The translations under genes were made by a program, and so were the position numbers. Source: Punica granatum (lineage: Eukaryota > Streptophyta > Magnoliopsida > Myrtales > Lythraceae). From it: DNA of 64,000 nt. The notes below the pieces were generated by a model that searched no databases, was not told the DNA's origin, and worked only from the letters and a program-made list of their open reading frames with translations. The DNA lies in contig NC_045132.1 in NCBI RefSeq assembly GCF_007655135.1, forward strand, positions 14,322,001-14,386,000. Reading direction: 5' to 3'. Positions 12,310 through 22,261 of the stretch are shown piece after piece (positions within the stretch are counted from its first letter, which is position 1; every line of letters starts with the position of its first letter).

Positions 12310-13016
12310 GTACAAAAATTTCATTGTTGTTTAAACTTGAGACAAATTGGATCATATGATTTTTTTAGGGACAAATAACACCATGTGATTCACTTTGTGA
12401 GATATAATGGACTTCACCATTAATTTTTTGTCACTTTTGGTCCTCAAAATTTTCTTTTTGTTATTGTCCCCTCAAACTTTCAACTTTTTTTCAATTTGGT
12501 TTTAAAATTCGAAAAAAGAAGAAGAAGAAGGGAAGGGGTCGGGGCCGTCGGTCGGCGACCCTGACCCCACCACCGAGGTCACATGCACCCACATAGGATG
12601 CTGGTGACCATGGAGGTGCAATATGCGGCCCTACCCTCGAATCGATCGGGATCTCGAACTCGAGATACCAGTCGATTTGGGAGCTAGGGTCACCAATCGG
12701 AAACCCCGACCCCACTTTTGAGGTTTCCGAAGTCCTCTGTGGGTGTTAGCAACCTTGGTGGTGGGGTCGAGGTCGCCGACAGGCGGCCCAAGCCCCTTCA
12801 GCTATTTTTTTTCGAATTTTAGGATCAAATTACAAAAAAGTTAAAAGTTTGAGGGTAATAATGATACAAAAGAAAAGTTTGAGGACAAAAAATGATGAAA
12901 AATGAATGGTGAGGTCCATTATGTCTCAAAAGTGAACTACAAGGTGTTATTTGTCCCTAGAAAAATCACATAGTCTAATTTGTCTCAAGCTCAAACCACA
13001 AAAGTGATTTTTGTAC
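12310..13016. mobile_element. Long-TIR element with GC-rich core
   Basis: Arms of about 200 bp or more are inverted copies. GTACAAAAATTTCATTG with ACTTGAGACAAATTGGAT, then GGGACAAATAACACCATGTG, on the left pair with CACAAGGTGTTATTTGTCCC-like and CTAATTTGTCTCAAG sequence on the right. The inverted homology continues into the GC-rich core: GGGGCCGTCGGTCGGCGACC at the left faces GGTCGCCGACAGGCGGCCC at the right. There is no transposase. The architecture matches the elements at 14,211-15,071 and 62,229-63,012. No convincing target duplication was found. Confidence 0.75.
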
Positions 13017-13055
13017 TTTTCCCTACATATAATTTGCAAGAGCTAGGAAATAACC

Positions 13056-13267
13056 GATGCCTTATTTGGGATTATAATTGAGTTAAGCTCAACTCTATTG
13101 TAATTTTGTATATATATTTAATTGGTTGTAATGATTGTGTTGTTGAATTATGATAAAAAGTGTGTAATGAATAGTTGAAAGAAAGTAATGATTGTATTGT
13201 TGAATTAAAGATAAGTAGAGTTAATGATTAGAGTTAAAAATAAAATATAAAACCAAACAAAGCATGG
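13056..13267. mobile_element. MITE with GCCTTATTTGGG / CCAAACAAAGC termini
   Basis: The left end GATGCCTTATTTGGGATTAT pairs imperfectly with AAAACCAAACAAAGCATGGC at the right. The interior contains two copies of AATGATTGTGTTGTTGAATTA-like sequence, a motif also present in the MITEs at 29.1 and 29.5 kb, so these belong to one family. Confidence 0.55.
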
Positions 13268-13624
13268 CTGTATTACTACTTTAATTGACCGTAATTTGTG
13301 CCGGACTTTCTCCTAAAAATTATCATATTTTCAAGTAGCATGATTATCAAACAAGGACATTATAATAAAACTGTATTAATTTTTATTCTACGTATCAAAC
13401 AACACAATGTCATACAATTTCATATTTCAAGCAATTCAATACACTTTTCAAATACAACAACCTATATGAAATGATGAACCAGTCAACTTTCCAAATAATT
13501 CTCCCATAATTTTTTCATTAATCTAAAAATACCCAAATAAGAAAGAGAGCGTAGTTTTATCAAAAGAGGACGTAGTACAATGACACACATTCATCGTCTG
13601 ATAATCAAGAGTGTTTAAAAGATT

Positions 13625-13910
13625 ATGTAACGCAGTGGTACAAGTCCCTCGTCTGAGGTTTTAAGTTCAATAATCACTGGGACTTCTCGTATTCTTTATT
13701 AGCTATAAAGATTTCTATTTCATTGTATTAGACTCACGGACTTCCATTGTAATAGAAAAGTTGATATAGCGCAATAACGCATAATCTCACTTAGTAACAA
13801 AAAAATTCCATGTTCAATATTCAAATGGGAGTACCCATATCTCTTTATTAATATTAGAATTTTTATTTTATTATATTAAATCCATAGGCTTTCCTCGAAA
13901 GAAAAAATAC
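13625..13910 (+). repeat. SINE-like tRNA-derived units (two tandem)
   Basis: ACGCAGTGGTACAAGTCCCT followed by TTTTAAGTTCAATAATC resembles tRNA A and B boxes (GGTACAAG; GTTCAA). It is followed by a body ending TGTATTAGACTCACGGACTT. A second, more diverged copy starts near 13,757 (GCGCAATAACGCATAATC) and ends ATTAAATCCATAGGCTTTCC. The same 3' motif (TTAAACCCATAGACCTTCC) closes the tandem array at 59.0-59.76 kb. This suggests a dispersed Pol III-type SINE family. Confidence 0.45.
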
Positions 13911-14210
13911 TCTCAAATCAAACGCTCCCCAAAGGAAAGGCAAATTGAGGCGAAAGCATTTAATTGAGATTACCATGACCGGTTCCCATGATTGGAATTC
14001 ATAAATTCCATGTGTTTCTTTGGTAATTGTTAGGATTTTTTTTTCTTGCCAAACATGTGAAAGTCCGATGGAATAATTGAACTTTCAAGGAGTCCACTCA
14101 CTTTATCACGAATCAAACAGCCTCTTCATGTAAAGATTTTTTTTAACATGTAAGACATTTCATTTGGAAGATTCTTCAAACAAAATGAAGCGTGCTATAG
14201 GAAAATTAAA

Positions 14211-15071
14211 GGACAAATTACGTAAAAAATTACCAAATTTCACTTTTTTTTCCCCAAAATTTATCATTAAGTTTCACTCTTATTGTAAAAATCAACTTGT
14301 TTCATTTTCTTTTCAATTTTTTCATGTCTTTGAATGTCTGTGGCACTTTCCGCCTAAGTGTTGATGTGGAAGTTAATAGTGCTGAGATGGCACTTTAATC
14401 TTCTGAAAAAAAAAAAAAAGATATGAGGGAAGGACAAGTATACCTTGCTAGAGTGATTGCCCCTATCCTTGTGATCTCGCTTGGATAATCCTCCCTCTCT
14501 CTCTACATCTATAGGTTATGGTGTCTCGTTGGAGGTCATTACCCTTATAAGATCCCCGTTTGGGGCGGTGGTGGCCTTCAACGAAGGACCACTGCCCATT
14601 TTGTCCTCCCCTTCCCTCTTGGGAATTGGTCTGGGGCAGCAATACCTCATAGGCGCGCCATCGCCTCTTGCCTAGTGTCGACGACGATATCAGAAGCTGT
14701 CGCGTGACATCATACTGGGGCAATGGCCCCTGACGAGGCGCCACCTACCAGATATGTCCTCCCTTTCTCTCTCTCTTCATCACCCTCGCGAGGGGGAAGG
14801 GACTAGTGGCTCCAACATCCCTTCCCCTCCCTTAGTACTAGTTTTTTTACTTTTCAATTCCTTTTAATAAATTTTCATCAGATTAAAGTGCCACACGAGC
14901 ACTGCTAGCCTCCATGTTAGCACTTGGATGGAATTGTCACTGTTGTCTAACGACGTGATAAATTAGAGAAGAAAATGAAACGTGATAATCTTTTATAGCA
15001 AGAGGGAAACTCGGTGACAAACCTGAGAGAAAAAAGTGAAATTTGATGATCTTTTTTTCCGCAATTTGTCC
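14211..15071. mobile_element. MULE-like long-TIR element with GC-rich core and 9-bp flanking repeat
   Basis: The ends GGACAAATTACGTAAAAAAT and TTTTTTCCGCAATTTGTCC are inverted. Arms also share the AAATTTCACTTTTTT block and its reverse (AAAAAAGTGAAATTTGATG), and GGCACTTTAATCT with AGATTAAAGTGCC-like sequence. Flanks are AAAATTAAA (14202-14210) and AAAATTTAA (15072-15080), 8 of 9 identical, as expected for a Mutator-type insertion. The middle (14,440-14,830) is GC-rich and pyrimidine-rich and shows no transposase. It lies just upstream of the RANGAP1 leader. Confidence 0.7.
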
Positions 15072-15237
15072 AAAATTTAATATGTGGAGACTTGCGATGA
15101 ACTAAGAGGGTCAAATTGAAAGAAATGATAGTAACTGTGAAGGGCTAGAACGGGAAGGGAGCAAACTTTAGTAACTGAATTGGAATTAAAACTTTTGGGT
15201 GAAAACGAAGGGCTCCTTGGAGTTTTTGTCTAATTGA

Positions 15238-15268
15238 AACTTGAAATTGAAATTGAAATTGAAATGTG
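15238..15268 (+). repeat. GAAATT hexamer tandem repeat in RANGAP1 upstream region
   Basis: Four consecutive copies of a GAAATT-type hexamer precede an untranslated leader rich in CTCTCTCT. The tract lies about 240 bp before the probable leader splice donor and so falls in the promoter or the extreme 5' leader. Confidence 0.6.
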
Positions 15269-15500
15269 AGACTGCGATAGAGAGAGAGGCCGAGAGCACA
15301 GAAGAGAAGAATTTTCCCTCCAAATTCCATCCTCCGCACGTGAAGAAACCATTCATCCTCTTCTTGAATATTCCCGATTTCAATCGGCCATTTCCGACCT
15401 TAACATCAGATCTCTCTCTCTCTCTTAGGGTTTTGCCGTTGCAATCCCCTGGCTAGCTTTGCTTTCGGAGAAGGTTTCTGGGGGTTTCGTTCCTTTTGAG

Positions 15501-18198
15501 GTACTTACTTGTTCGCGATTGCTTAGCTGCTTGTTCCCTCTTCGTTTCCTTTTCCCTTGCCCCGAATTTCTTAACAGACTGGTTTTGCTGCTGCCGCCTT
15601 TTGGTTTCTGCTGACAAAAGTTACAGTTTTTCCCTTTCGCCGCTTCGCGTGGATCTGGTAATTCATTTGGGGCCGGCACTGGTGAATGGGGTTCTGGTTG
15701 AGAAATGAAATGTCAGCTTTGGGTAGTTTATTCGGTGTGTTGTTAATGTCAGTTCTACGAGTAATTCGGGCTACGATTTGTTTCGGGAGAAAGATGTTCA
15801 GTCTGACTAAATCAGAGCACATGCCCATGAGGGCCTTCGTAGAAGTGGTGGAATGCGAATATATGCCAACGAAGTTGAACAAAATTTATATTTGTGAGGT
15901 CCCCTATGGGTCATTCATCCCTGATGCAACGGATTGCTTCAGTTGTGAAATCGCCTACCGAGCTTAAAAAAAAGGCCGTATGGCTTTGCCCTTGACTTTA
16001 CTTAGCATGACACGCGCCACAAATAATGATTACACGTCCATAACGGGGGGGTAGACCTTTGTTGCTTAGAAAGATTGATGTGGTTCACCATCTGACAACA
16101 AATGTTGCTGATCTTCTCCTCTTGAGAAAGGAAAGGAGCAACCGCTTGCTTTAGGTGTAAAATTCTGAAGATAAAATACCATATCAGTAAAGGGAATTGT
16201 CACAATATTTCCTCTGTCCTATGTACGAATTGTCCAGTGGAGGTTCCTCTGCATGAATGAAATAGAAGATAGTAGTTCATTTAATAACAGATATCCTGGT
16301 GACGTATGAACAACTTTGTATTCTAGAAATTTGTCTATAAGATTTAGAATAATCAATATGTTGAGTATGCATCTTGATGTGGTTCAGATTTTCTCGATCT
16401 CTAAACTTGTTGCTTCATATTATACACACACACACACACATACACACGTATATATGTATGTATCTATGTATATATTTATTGATCCACAATTCAAATGGTC
16501 GTGTGCTGGGCATAGAACTCAATCTGTACAGTGTTTTTGTTAATGGCAGCGCCATCGGCTTTGTCTTTGTTTTTCTCCTTTTTAACTTATCAAATTTTGC
16601 TATGAAAAAAAAATCCTGATGCCTTAGTAATTTTTAATATGTTTTTATTATTGTGCTGCTTACTGGGTTTGTCAATATTTACTACACAAACTCTGGTATA
16701 TTTGATTTAGCCAGAATTAGATGAAAAAGAAGAGTGGTTATGGTTCTAAGCTTAAAAAGTGTCGTGGTGAGACATCCTTGGATTGTAAGCCATCTTGAAA
16801 TCTGTAGAGCAACATATTAACAAATAAAAAGGGAAAAGATTTAAGATGAAATGCATGATTGAGGAATAATGTGGAATCACCATCCCAAATTCTTAAATAT
16901 CGTGAGAGTATCTCACCATCAGAATGCAGCAAAATACAAAGAAGAGAGCTCACAAATCGAATAATTGAGAATAAGAAGGTTGTTTTCAAATCAAGTTATG
17001 TACAGAGCAACATGATAATGAATTAAAAGTTTCTGGTTTGAGTAAATTGTTTTTTTAAGCGCTAAGGAAAAGGCTTCTGCAAAGAGTTTCTCACGGAAAT
17101 ATGGATCAAATTAGCTTTCAGTATCAATCAGAATTGTTTGAATTTGCTGACTAACCAGCGGAACATCTGTATCTAAGTTTGGGAATGTCTTAGGTAAGCT
17201 ATATCTGATATGTGGATGAATTTTTCGGCCATTACATTTACCTAGGGAAGTTTGATTTGCTTTTATGATGCTTGTCGTGTAGCCTTGGATAAATCTAGCG
17301 GTGAAAAAGCTCAGCCTCATCTGTTAGAGCTTGTCATATACTCTTCCTCTCAATTTTCTGAGATCAGTATGTATTCTTGAAGATGACATTCTGGGGTAGT
17401 GTGCTGGTCTGGTTAAATGGAGGCTTGATGAGGTTTGAGATTGACATACTGTGATAGGAGATGAAAATCAAGGTTATAACTTGATTGAGACAAAAAGTAC
17501 TAGTGATGAATGAGAAATTTAGTAGTTTGTAAGCAGTTCATGGTTGGAACCACATGAGAAAAATTACATGCAAAATTTTTTGGCTATAGATTGCGATTTT
17601 CTTGCATTCCATTACCACCTTATATGCTATGTGAATGGGAATATTATTGTGCTTGGGCCAATAAAATCCTCCCTAATGGAGAGTCCAGTATCCGAAAGCA
17701 TCACTAGCTTACGCTCTCATCTAAGTAGCATGGGGCACATGGAATCCCATGTGAATCTGCAGACATTTCATTACAATGTCCTTAAAAGTTGGAGTGCAAG
17801 ATGAGGCTAGGGTTTTTGCTCTGGAGTTGTAAGTGACTGCTTATGCTCGGAAGACTTCTCATACTTATGTGGTTCTTTTTTAGAAGTTTAACTACTTTTC
17901 TCAAGATTCTCTCTTTAAGTTTTTGACCCTGAACTTTCTGCATTGAAAGTTGTTTATGAATTATGCAACTTTCAAAGTGCTACATTCTGCATTCAAACAG
18001 TTTCTTCTCATATGTTGACCGATTTCTTTTCGATGAGTAACTTCTCTAAAAACAATTGTGCTATTGCCTGCTCGTGCTAAATAAACTAATCATTAAATTT
18101 TCACTTTTTATGAACTTATTTAGTTTCTTCCTTATGTTGTCCTCTATTTACGATCTTGTTCTCATTTAATTATATGAGTTGTCATGAAATGGTCTCAG
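15501..18198 (+). other. Probable 5'-leader intron of RANGAP1
   Basis: A CT-rich leader (about 15,270-15,500, with the typical plant CTTAGGGTTTTG motif) ends TTTTGAG|GTACTT at 15500/15501. The first plausible acceptor before the start codon is GGTCTCAG at 18191-18198, nine bases upstream of ATG 18208. The roughly 2.7-kb interval has no supported gene and includes a CA/TA microsatellite at 16,423-16,477. The boundaries are inferred from consensus only. Confidence 0.55.
16423..16477. repeat. CA/TG/TA microsatellite
   Basis: A (CA)n run is followed by TACACACG and TATG/TATC repeats inside the RANGAP1 leader intron. It is a simple sequence repeat and probably length-polymorphic. Confidence 0.85.
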
Positions 18199-18207
18199 GT
18201 GACCGGC

Positions 18208-19833
18208 ATGGACTCCTCCGCACAAAGATTTCAGCAGAGGCCGCTTTCAATCAAGCTGTGGCCCCCAACCCAGAGCACGAGGCTAATGCTCGTGGAACGG
18301 ATGACTAAGAACCTGATTACCCCCTCGGTCCTTTCAAGAAAGTATGGCCTCTTGAGCAAAGAAGAGGCAGAGGAGGATGCAAAGAAAATTGAGGAATTAG
18401 CCTTTGCAGCAGCAACTCAACTGTATGAGAAGGAGCCCGACGGTGATGGGAGCTCAGCTGTTCGGCTCTATGCTAAGGAGTCCAGCAAACTAATGTTGGA
18501 AGCAATTAAGAGAGGCCCGAGAGCTAAGGTTGAAGGGGAGGTGGCCCTTTCCGAGAGAGGTATTGCAGCAAAAGAAACGGTTTTCGATATTTCAGGAGGT
18601 AGAAGAGCGTTTATTGATGCAGAAGAAGCTGAGGAGATACTTAAACCGCTCAAGGAGCATGGAAATTCATACAAGCGAATCTGCTTTAGCAACAGGAGCT
18701 TTGGACTGGATGCTGCTCGTGTTGCGGGGCCCATTCTAGCATCCCTCAAAGATCAATTGATTGAATTGGATTTGTCTGACTTCATTGCTGGACGGCCTGA
18801 GACTGAAGCTCTGGAGGTGATGAATATCTTCTCTTCAGCGCTCGAAGGATGTATTCTGAGGTATCTGAATCTCTCCAACAATGCTTTGGGAGAGAAGGGT
18901 GTGAGGGCATTTGGGCCGCTTATTAAATCGCAGAATGACTTGCAAGAACTTTATTTGATGAATGATGGCATTTCGGAGGAAGCTGCAAAAGCAGTTTGCG
19001 AGCTGCTTCCTTCTACTGAAAATCTTCAGATCCTTCACTTTCACAATAATATGACGGGAGATGAGGGTGCTGTTGCCATTTCCGAGATAGTGAAGAAGTC
19101 CCCAGCTCTAGAGGATTTCCGGTGCTCTTCCACTCGAGTTGGGTCTGAGGGAGGAGTTGCCCTAGCAGAGGCCCTTGCGAGCTGTAGCAGAATGAAGAAG
19201 CTTGATCTTCGGGACAACATGTTTGGGGTTGAAGCTGGATTATCCCTGAGTAGGGCTATTCCTGTATTTCCCGATTTAACTGAGATTTACCTCAGTTACC
19301 TGAACTTGGAGGATGAGGGAGCGGAATCACTTGCTAATGCCCTAAAGGAGTCAGCACCTTCTCTGGAAGTCCTTGAGATGGCAGGTAATGATATCACGGC
19401 GAAGGTTGTGCCCTCCATAGCGGCCTGTGTTGCAGCAAAACAGTTCATAACAAAGTTGAACCTTTCTGAGAATGAGCTGAAGGATGAAGGAGCAGTCTTG
19501 ATTGGGAAGGCGTTGGAGGAGGGTCATGGGCAGTTGGTTGAAGTGGACCTAAGCACGAACTCGATTAGACGGGCAGGGGCCCGGGTACTGGCCCAGGCAG
19601 TCGTGCAGAAGCCTGGGTTCAAGTTGCTGAACATCAATGCAAATTTCATATCTGATGAGGGAGTCGACGAGGTGAAGGAGATATTTAAGAGCTGTCCGGA
19701 TATGCTGGGCCCACTTGATGAGAACGATCCTGAGGGGGAGGATCTGGACGAGGAGGAGGGTGATGAGCAGGAGGGTGGTCCGCACGAGGATGAATTGGAA
19801 GCAAAGCTTAAGGACCTCGAAATCAAGCATTAG
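18208..19833 (+). CDS. RANGAP1: Ran GTPase-activating protein 1 (plant WPP-domain RanGAP)
   Basis: Single-exon CDS of 541 aa. RanGAP stimulates GTP hydrolysis by Ran and so keeps Ran-GDP high in the cytoplasm for nuclear transport; in plants it also marks the nuclear envelope and the division plane. Visible parts: an N-terminal WPP domain with W18-P19-P20 and the STRLMLVERMTKN block, needed for nuclear-envelope targeting; a leucine-rich repeat region from about residue 185 to 485 with repeated LDLRDN, LNLSENEL and VDLSTN units; and an acidic tail (about 505-530, EGEDLDEEEGDEQEGG). Length and order match Arabidopsis RanGAP1 (about 535 aa). I chose ATG 18208 because it gives the family N-terminus MDSSAQ; the upstream in-frame ATG at 18184 lies before the splice acceptor at 18198. 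The next gene, CSP41A, is convergent. Identification is by recognised sequence, not by a search. Confidence 0.97.
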   Translation: MDSSAQRFQQRPLSIKLWPPTQSTRLMLVERMTKNLITPSVLSRKYGLLSKEEAEEDAKKIEELAFAAATQLYEKEPDGDGSSAVRLYAKESSKLMLEAIKRGPRAKVEGEVALSERGIAAKETVFDISGGRRAFIDAEEAEEILKPLKEHGNSYKRICFSNRSFGLDAARVAGPILASLKDQLIELDLSDFIAGRPETEALEVMNIFSSALEGCILRYLNLSNNALGEKGVRAFGPLIKSQNDLQELYLMNDGISEEAAKAVCELLPSTENLQILHFHNNMTGDEGAVAISEIVKKSPALEDFRCSSTRVGSEGGVALAEALASCSRMKKLDLRDNMFGVEAGLSLSRAIPVFPDLTEIYLSYLNLEDEGAESLANALKESAPSLEVLEMAGNDITAKVVPSIAACVAAKQFITKLNLSENELKDEGAVLIGKALEEGHGQLVEVDLSTNSIRRAGARVLAQAVVQKPGFKLLNINANFISDEGVDEVKEIFKSCPDMLGPLDENDPEGEDLDEEEGDEQEGGPHEDELEAKLKDLEIKH

Positions 19834-20459
19834 AAGGTAGGATATGGTTGGATTTCCATACTTGGAAACACTTCCATCGGGGCATCTAAATTTAAGAAAT
19901 TTTGCTCCTTGTTGGCTAGTTCAGTGTCGAACATACTTTTTGTCTAATTTGCTTAGAGATCATAGGTCAGACTTTAGTGGGAAAATTTCCCCTGAAAGAG
20001 CTCTACTTGGTATGAGATTACTATGTTCATAAGATTTATGTGACGTTCTCTTTGAATCCGAGATTTCTGTTCGGGTATTAAACTTGTATCTCAGTGACTC
20101 TGTCGATCAAAACCGAATGAATCAGGACCAATTCTTGGGCTCCGTGTTCAACTTTATAAGTAAGTGAATCGCATTCAAGCATTATGAATTCAATACCTGA
20201 ATGAGTAGGCCATCATATTTCAGTTCAACTGTCAAGCCCTACTCAGTCAGGTTTTGAAAGGGTTTTAGGGTTATAGATTTTAAAAGGGTCGAACACTGGA
20301 CTTCAACTGCAGAAACGATATAAGTGGGATTTTTGGTTGTAAAGAATATGAAATAAGAGACGAGTTGTTACGCTGCTAAGCGGATATATATCTTAATATA
20401 AGTAAGATACAGGTGGGCCTGACCAGATGACCTCAGAATGCTCAGTTTCTGAATGGTAT
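19834..20459 (+). other. RANGAP1 3' flank / probable 3' UTR
   Basis: No ORF of note follows the TAG stop. The first few hundred bases are of gene-like composition and probably include the 3' UTR. No canonical AATAAA was located close by, and the poly(A) site is not assigned. Confidence 0.4.
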
Positions 20460-21570
20460 TTTCTCGAATTTTTGAGTTTTTAAAATTTAAAATTATCTTT
20501 TATTATAAAATTAGTAACAAAATCTTCCAAAATTATTTTTGGTTATAATCTTTCATTTAAAAAAGATCGAAAATATCATAAAATCTTTTTGATATTATGC
20601 TGATCTACAATTAAAGGCAATATGAATTTTTTGAATGGAATTTTGTAGGTTTTTATCTTTTTTTTCCTAGTTATTTTTAATAAAGAAATATTTTTTAAAG
20701 ATATCTCATCAAATAATTCATTTTCTTTTTTATTTTCGAAATTATATTTTTTAATAAAAATATTTTTTAAAGATATTTCATCATACAATTCGATTTCTTG
20801 ATTTCTTTAATTTTAATAATTTATATAACATAATTTATTTAAAATAAATGAGAAGATTTTATTAAATGTATAGATAGATATAATTTCCTAATCTTCAATT
20901 TTTAAAATAAAAATTAACATTTCATCACATAAATATAAACATCAAAATAAGTGTCTATTAGTATGTATTCATACATAATATAAATATATTAATATATGGC
21001 CTTAGAACACTAGGTTTCTAAATGGAATTTAATAAGTATATATTAGTATATATTTTCTAAAAGGAATTTTCAGGTTTTTATTTATATATTTTTATTTTTA
21101 TAATTATTTTTAATAAAAAATAGTTTTTAAAGATATCTTAACATAAAAGGCAATTTTTTGATTTCTTTACTTTTTAACTTTATATAACATAATGTATTTG
21201 AAATATATGAGATGATATTATTATTTATAGATATATTATTTAATAATCTTGAATTTTTTAAAATAAAAGTTAATATTTCATCACATCAATATTAACTTCA
21301 AATAAGTATATATTAGCATATATTTTCTAAAAGGAAATTTCTTGGTTTTTACTTAATTATTTTTAATAAAAATATTTTTAAGGATATCTCATCTTAAAAT
21401 CCGATTCTTGATTTCTTTAATTTTTATAATTTATGTAACATTGAAATAAATGAGAAGATGTTATTTCTTGTATAGATATTATTTAATGATCTTGATTTTT
21501 TAAATAAAAATTAATATTAATATTTCATAACATCAATACATGAAAATAAGTATATATTACATGAAAACTT
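20460..21570. repeat. Very AT-rich degenerate tandem repeat, about 250-300 bp unit
   Basis: Three or more diverged units share an ordered set of motifs: TAAAAGGAATTT, TTATTTTTAATAAA, AAAGATATCTCATC, TTGATTTCTTTAATTTT, TTATATAACATAAT, AATGAGAAGAT, AAAATTAACATTTCATCAC and AAATAAGTATATATTA. Unit starts lie near 20,640, 21,055 and 21,326. They are non-coding. The block sits between RANGAP1 and CSP41A. Confidence 0.65.
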
Positions 21571-22261
21571 TCAGTATATATAGGAAGAAAAATTATATAT
21601 AGATTATATGTTTTATAGTAATCTATTTTTAAAAAATAGATTAGATAATATTTTATAGATATATATGAATTAGATTTTCTTTTCAAAAAACAAATCAGAT
21701 TTGATTACCGAAAATGAAAACAAATTAGATTATATTTTATCTAGTTTCTTTATGATAGTTATAAATATGAATTATCATATACATATATATGAGCCTATTT
21801 AGCTCTCAAACAATACATTTACAACTAAACCAAGCTGTACATCTATACCTAGATGTAAGTGAGTTGATTAAATTTATGCCTTGATTTTTTCTCTATCCCT
21901 ATGAGTTGATTAAATTTATCCTCGATTTTTCTCTCATTTTTATCCTATTAAAATTTTTTAGTTTTTCCTAATTTTTGCTTTTTTCCCTCGTGTTCTTTCT
22001 CAAGATTGGTGATGTGCCTTTTACTCATATACGCAAGGTCTTAGAAAGTACCTTCCTCTATCGTAAAGGGTGTTTGTTTATTTTATTAATTTTGTTTTAC
22101 TTTTGATTGTCGAACGAAATTTTTTTTATTTTGTAATTAGATTGGTGGACTATCCCCTGAGCCACGACTAGTACACATCATATGGCTACAAATCATGAAG
22201 CAAGATCACGTCAAACTATCTCAGAGAACCCATGGATTTTGAAAGGGAGAGTCTTGCTCGA

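Noticed and set aside
15686..15967. 93-aa plus ORF in the RANGAP1 leader intron
   Set aside because: No recognisable domain, no splice context that would link it to RANGAP1, and composition like the rest of the intron.
18184..18207. Upstream in-frame ATG of RANGAP1 (MKWSQVTG)
   Set aside because: It lies before the probable splice acceptor at 18198, and known RanGAPs begin at the later Met with MD-S.
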